A stretch of 6,299 nt of DNA, from the NCBI GenBank assembly GCA_945871415.1, contig CAMBWG010000135.1, forward strand, positions 1 to 6,299, given 5' to 3'. The notes under the pieces are model-generated. The model saw only the letters and a list, made by a program, of their open reading frames with translations. It was not told the origin of the DNA and ran no database searches. A program made the position numbers and the translations under genes. Shown here piece after piece: positions 5,487 through 6,299 of this stretch. The DNA comes from an uncultured Desulfovibrio sp. (lineage in GTDB: Bacteria; Desulfobacterota; Desulfovibrionia; Desulfovibrionales; Desulfovibrionaceae). The first letter of the stretch is position 1, and every line of letters starts with the position of its first letter.

Positions 5487-6299
5487 ATGAAACAGAACGA
5501 GAAGACTACCGCCCGCCCGGAAGCCGACGCCGTCGTGCTCTTCTCCGGCGGGCTGGACAGCATACTGGCGGCAAAGCTGCTGGAGGAACAGGGGCTGCGC
5601 GTGCGCTGCCTGCATTTTTACTCGCCCTTCTTCGGGGACCCCGCCGCCGTAGGTTACTGGCAGCGCACCTACCGGCTGGAGATCGAGGCCATCGACGTGG
5701 GGGAGGACTTCTGCGATCTGCTGCGTCGTCGTCCTGAGCATCAGTTCGGCAAGGTGCTCAACCCCTGCATGGACTGCAAGATTCTGCTGCTGCGTCACGC
5801 CCGCCGGCATATGGAACGGCTGGGCGCACGCGTCATTGCCACCGGCGAAGTGCTGGGGCAGCGTCCCATGTCGCAGCGACGGGACGCGCTCAACGTCATT
5901 CGCCGCGACGCCGGTGTGGAGGACGTGCTGCTGCGCCCGCTCAGCGCCCTGCATCTGCCCCCCATTCCCGCCGAGGAAGAAGGTTTTGTGGATCGCTCGC
6001 GTCTGCTGGGCATCAGCGGACGCGGCCGCAAGGATCAGCTGGCGCTGGCCGAAAAATTCCGGCTGACGCGCATCCCCACGCCCGGCGGCGGCTGCCGCCT
6101 TACCGAAAAGGAAAACGCCCGCCGCTACTGGCCGGTGCTGCGGGATATGCCGCATCCCGTGGCCGCGGATTTTCACCTTGCCAATCTGGGGCGGCAGTTC
6201 TGGCTGGAACGCCACGGACGCCGCTTCTGGCTGAGCATGGGCCGCAACGTGCGCGACAATGAAGCCCTGGCCGCCGCCCTGCGGGACGGCGACGCGCGC
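5487..6299 (+). CDS. PP-loop ATPase of the ThiI/MnmA-like tRNA-thiolation superfamily, C-terminus cut by window edge
   Basis: The first 271 codons of a gene that continues past the right edge. What is seen: the ATP-pyrophosphatase loop SGGLDS at 20-25; CLHFYSPFFG at 41-50; NPCMDCK at 92-98 with C94 and C97; the strongly patterned TGEVLGQRPMSQRRD at 119-133; GISGRGRKDQLALAEKF at 175-191; and PTPGGGC at 198-203 with C203. PP-loop enzymes adenylate a substrate. In MnmA and ThiI, cysteines at comparable places carry or receive persulfide sulfur to make 2-thio- or 4-thiouridine in tRNA. The segment from about 228 (FHLANLGRQFWL, later MGRNVRDNEAL) resembles the NFACT-R/DUF814-type RNA-binding region often fused to this family. 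No THUMP domain precedes the PP-loop, so it is not a standard ThiI. tRNA thiolation is therefore inferred from superfamily, and the substrate is unknown. Start choice: ATG at 5487 has only a weak AGAAG upstream. An in-frame GTG at 5478 is an alternative, and the frame is open back to a TAA at 5409. It is divergent from recA. Confidence 0.8.
   Translation, partial: MKQNEKTTARPEADAVVLFSGGLDSILAAKLLEEQGLRVRCLHFYSPFFGDPAAVGYWQRTYRLEIEAIDVGEDFCDLLRRRPEHQFGKVLNPCMDCKILLLRHARRHMERLGARVIATGEVLGQRPMSQRRDALNVIRRDAGVEDVLLRPLSALHLPPIPAEEEGFVDRSRLLGISGRGRKDQLALAEKFRLTRIPTPGGGCRLTEKENARRYWPVLRDMPHPVAADFHLANLGRQFWLERHGRRFWLSMGRNVRDNEALAAALRDGDAR

Noticed and set aside
5174..5737. A plus-strand frame of 187 codons starting in the repeat element and overlapping the PP-loop gene
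   Set aside because: It runs through the hairpins, lacks a ribosome-binding site and overlaps the conserved PP-loop frame in another phase. Its product shows no recognisable motif.
5418..6215. A 265-codon minus-strand frame opposite the PP-loop gene
   Set aside because: It is a shadow frame. The plus-strand frame contains SGGLDS, NPCMDC, TGEVLGQRPMSQ and PTPGGGC in family order.

Overview
This is a GC-rich bacterial chromosomal window. It most resembles a sulfate-reducing deltaproteobacterium of the Desulfovibrio group. The evidence is a close match in motif pattern to AhbC, a radical SAM enzyme of the siroheme-dependent heme route found in sulfate reducers and methanogens, an AlaS with a four-cysteine insertion, and codon use that almost excludes A/T-ending Leu and Ser codons. 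The genus is inferred from remembered family features, not from a database search.

Layout. Three genes run leftward (minus strand) in the transcription order recA (5113 to 4028), alaS (3832 to 1169) and ahbC (982 to beyond position 1, C-terminus missing). One gene runs rightward from 5487 past the right edge: a PP-loop ATPase of the ThiI/MnmA-like tRNA-thiolation superfamily. The two transcription units diverge from a 373-base non-coding region (5114-5486).

Non-coding structure is where most of the interest lies. The 195-base recA-alaS gap holds two tandem hairpins. Their single imperfect positions become G-U pairs only when read as minus-strand RNA, so they are probably real elements of the recA/alaS transcript. 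A C-rich 8-base tandem repeat (G-rich on the template strand) abuts the alaS ribosome-binding site. The 186-base alaS-ahbC gap has a 10-bp perfect hairpin, again improved by a G-U pair in the minus direction.

The divergent region contains a 151-base block (5153-5303). It is bounded by ungapped 22-bp imperfect terminal inverted repeats (17/22 identical) and packed with three perfect hairpins, which looks like a MITE/REP-type dispersed element. The best recA promoter candidate lies inside its left end, overlapping a perfect 10-bp-arm palindrome. The remaining 183 bases before the PP-loop gene form a series of small hairpins, the last ending in TTTT 16 bases before the start codon.

Functionally the genes are housekeeping: recombination and SOS (RecA), tRNA-Ala charging (AlaS), heme synthesis (AhbC) and probable tRNA or sulfur chemistry (PP-loop protein). 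No phage, CRISPR, toxin-antitoxin or other dedicated accessory system is visible. The candidate novelty is the structured repeat element that appears to carry the recA promoter.
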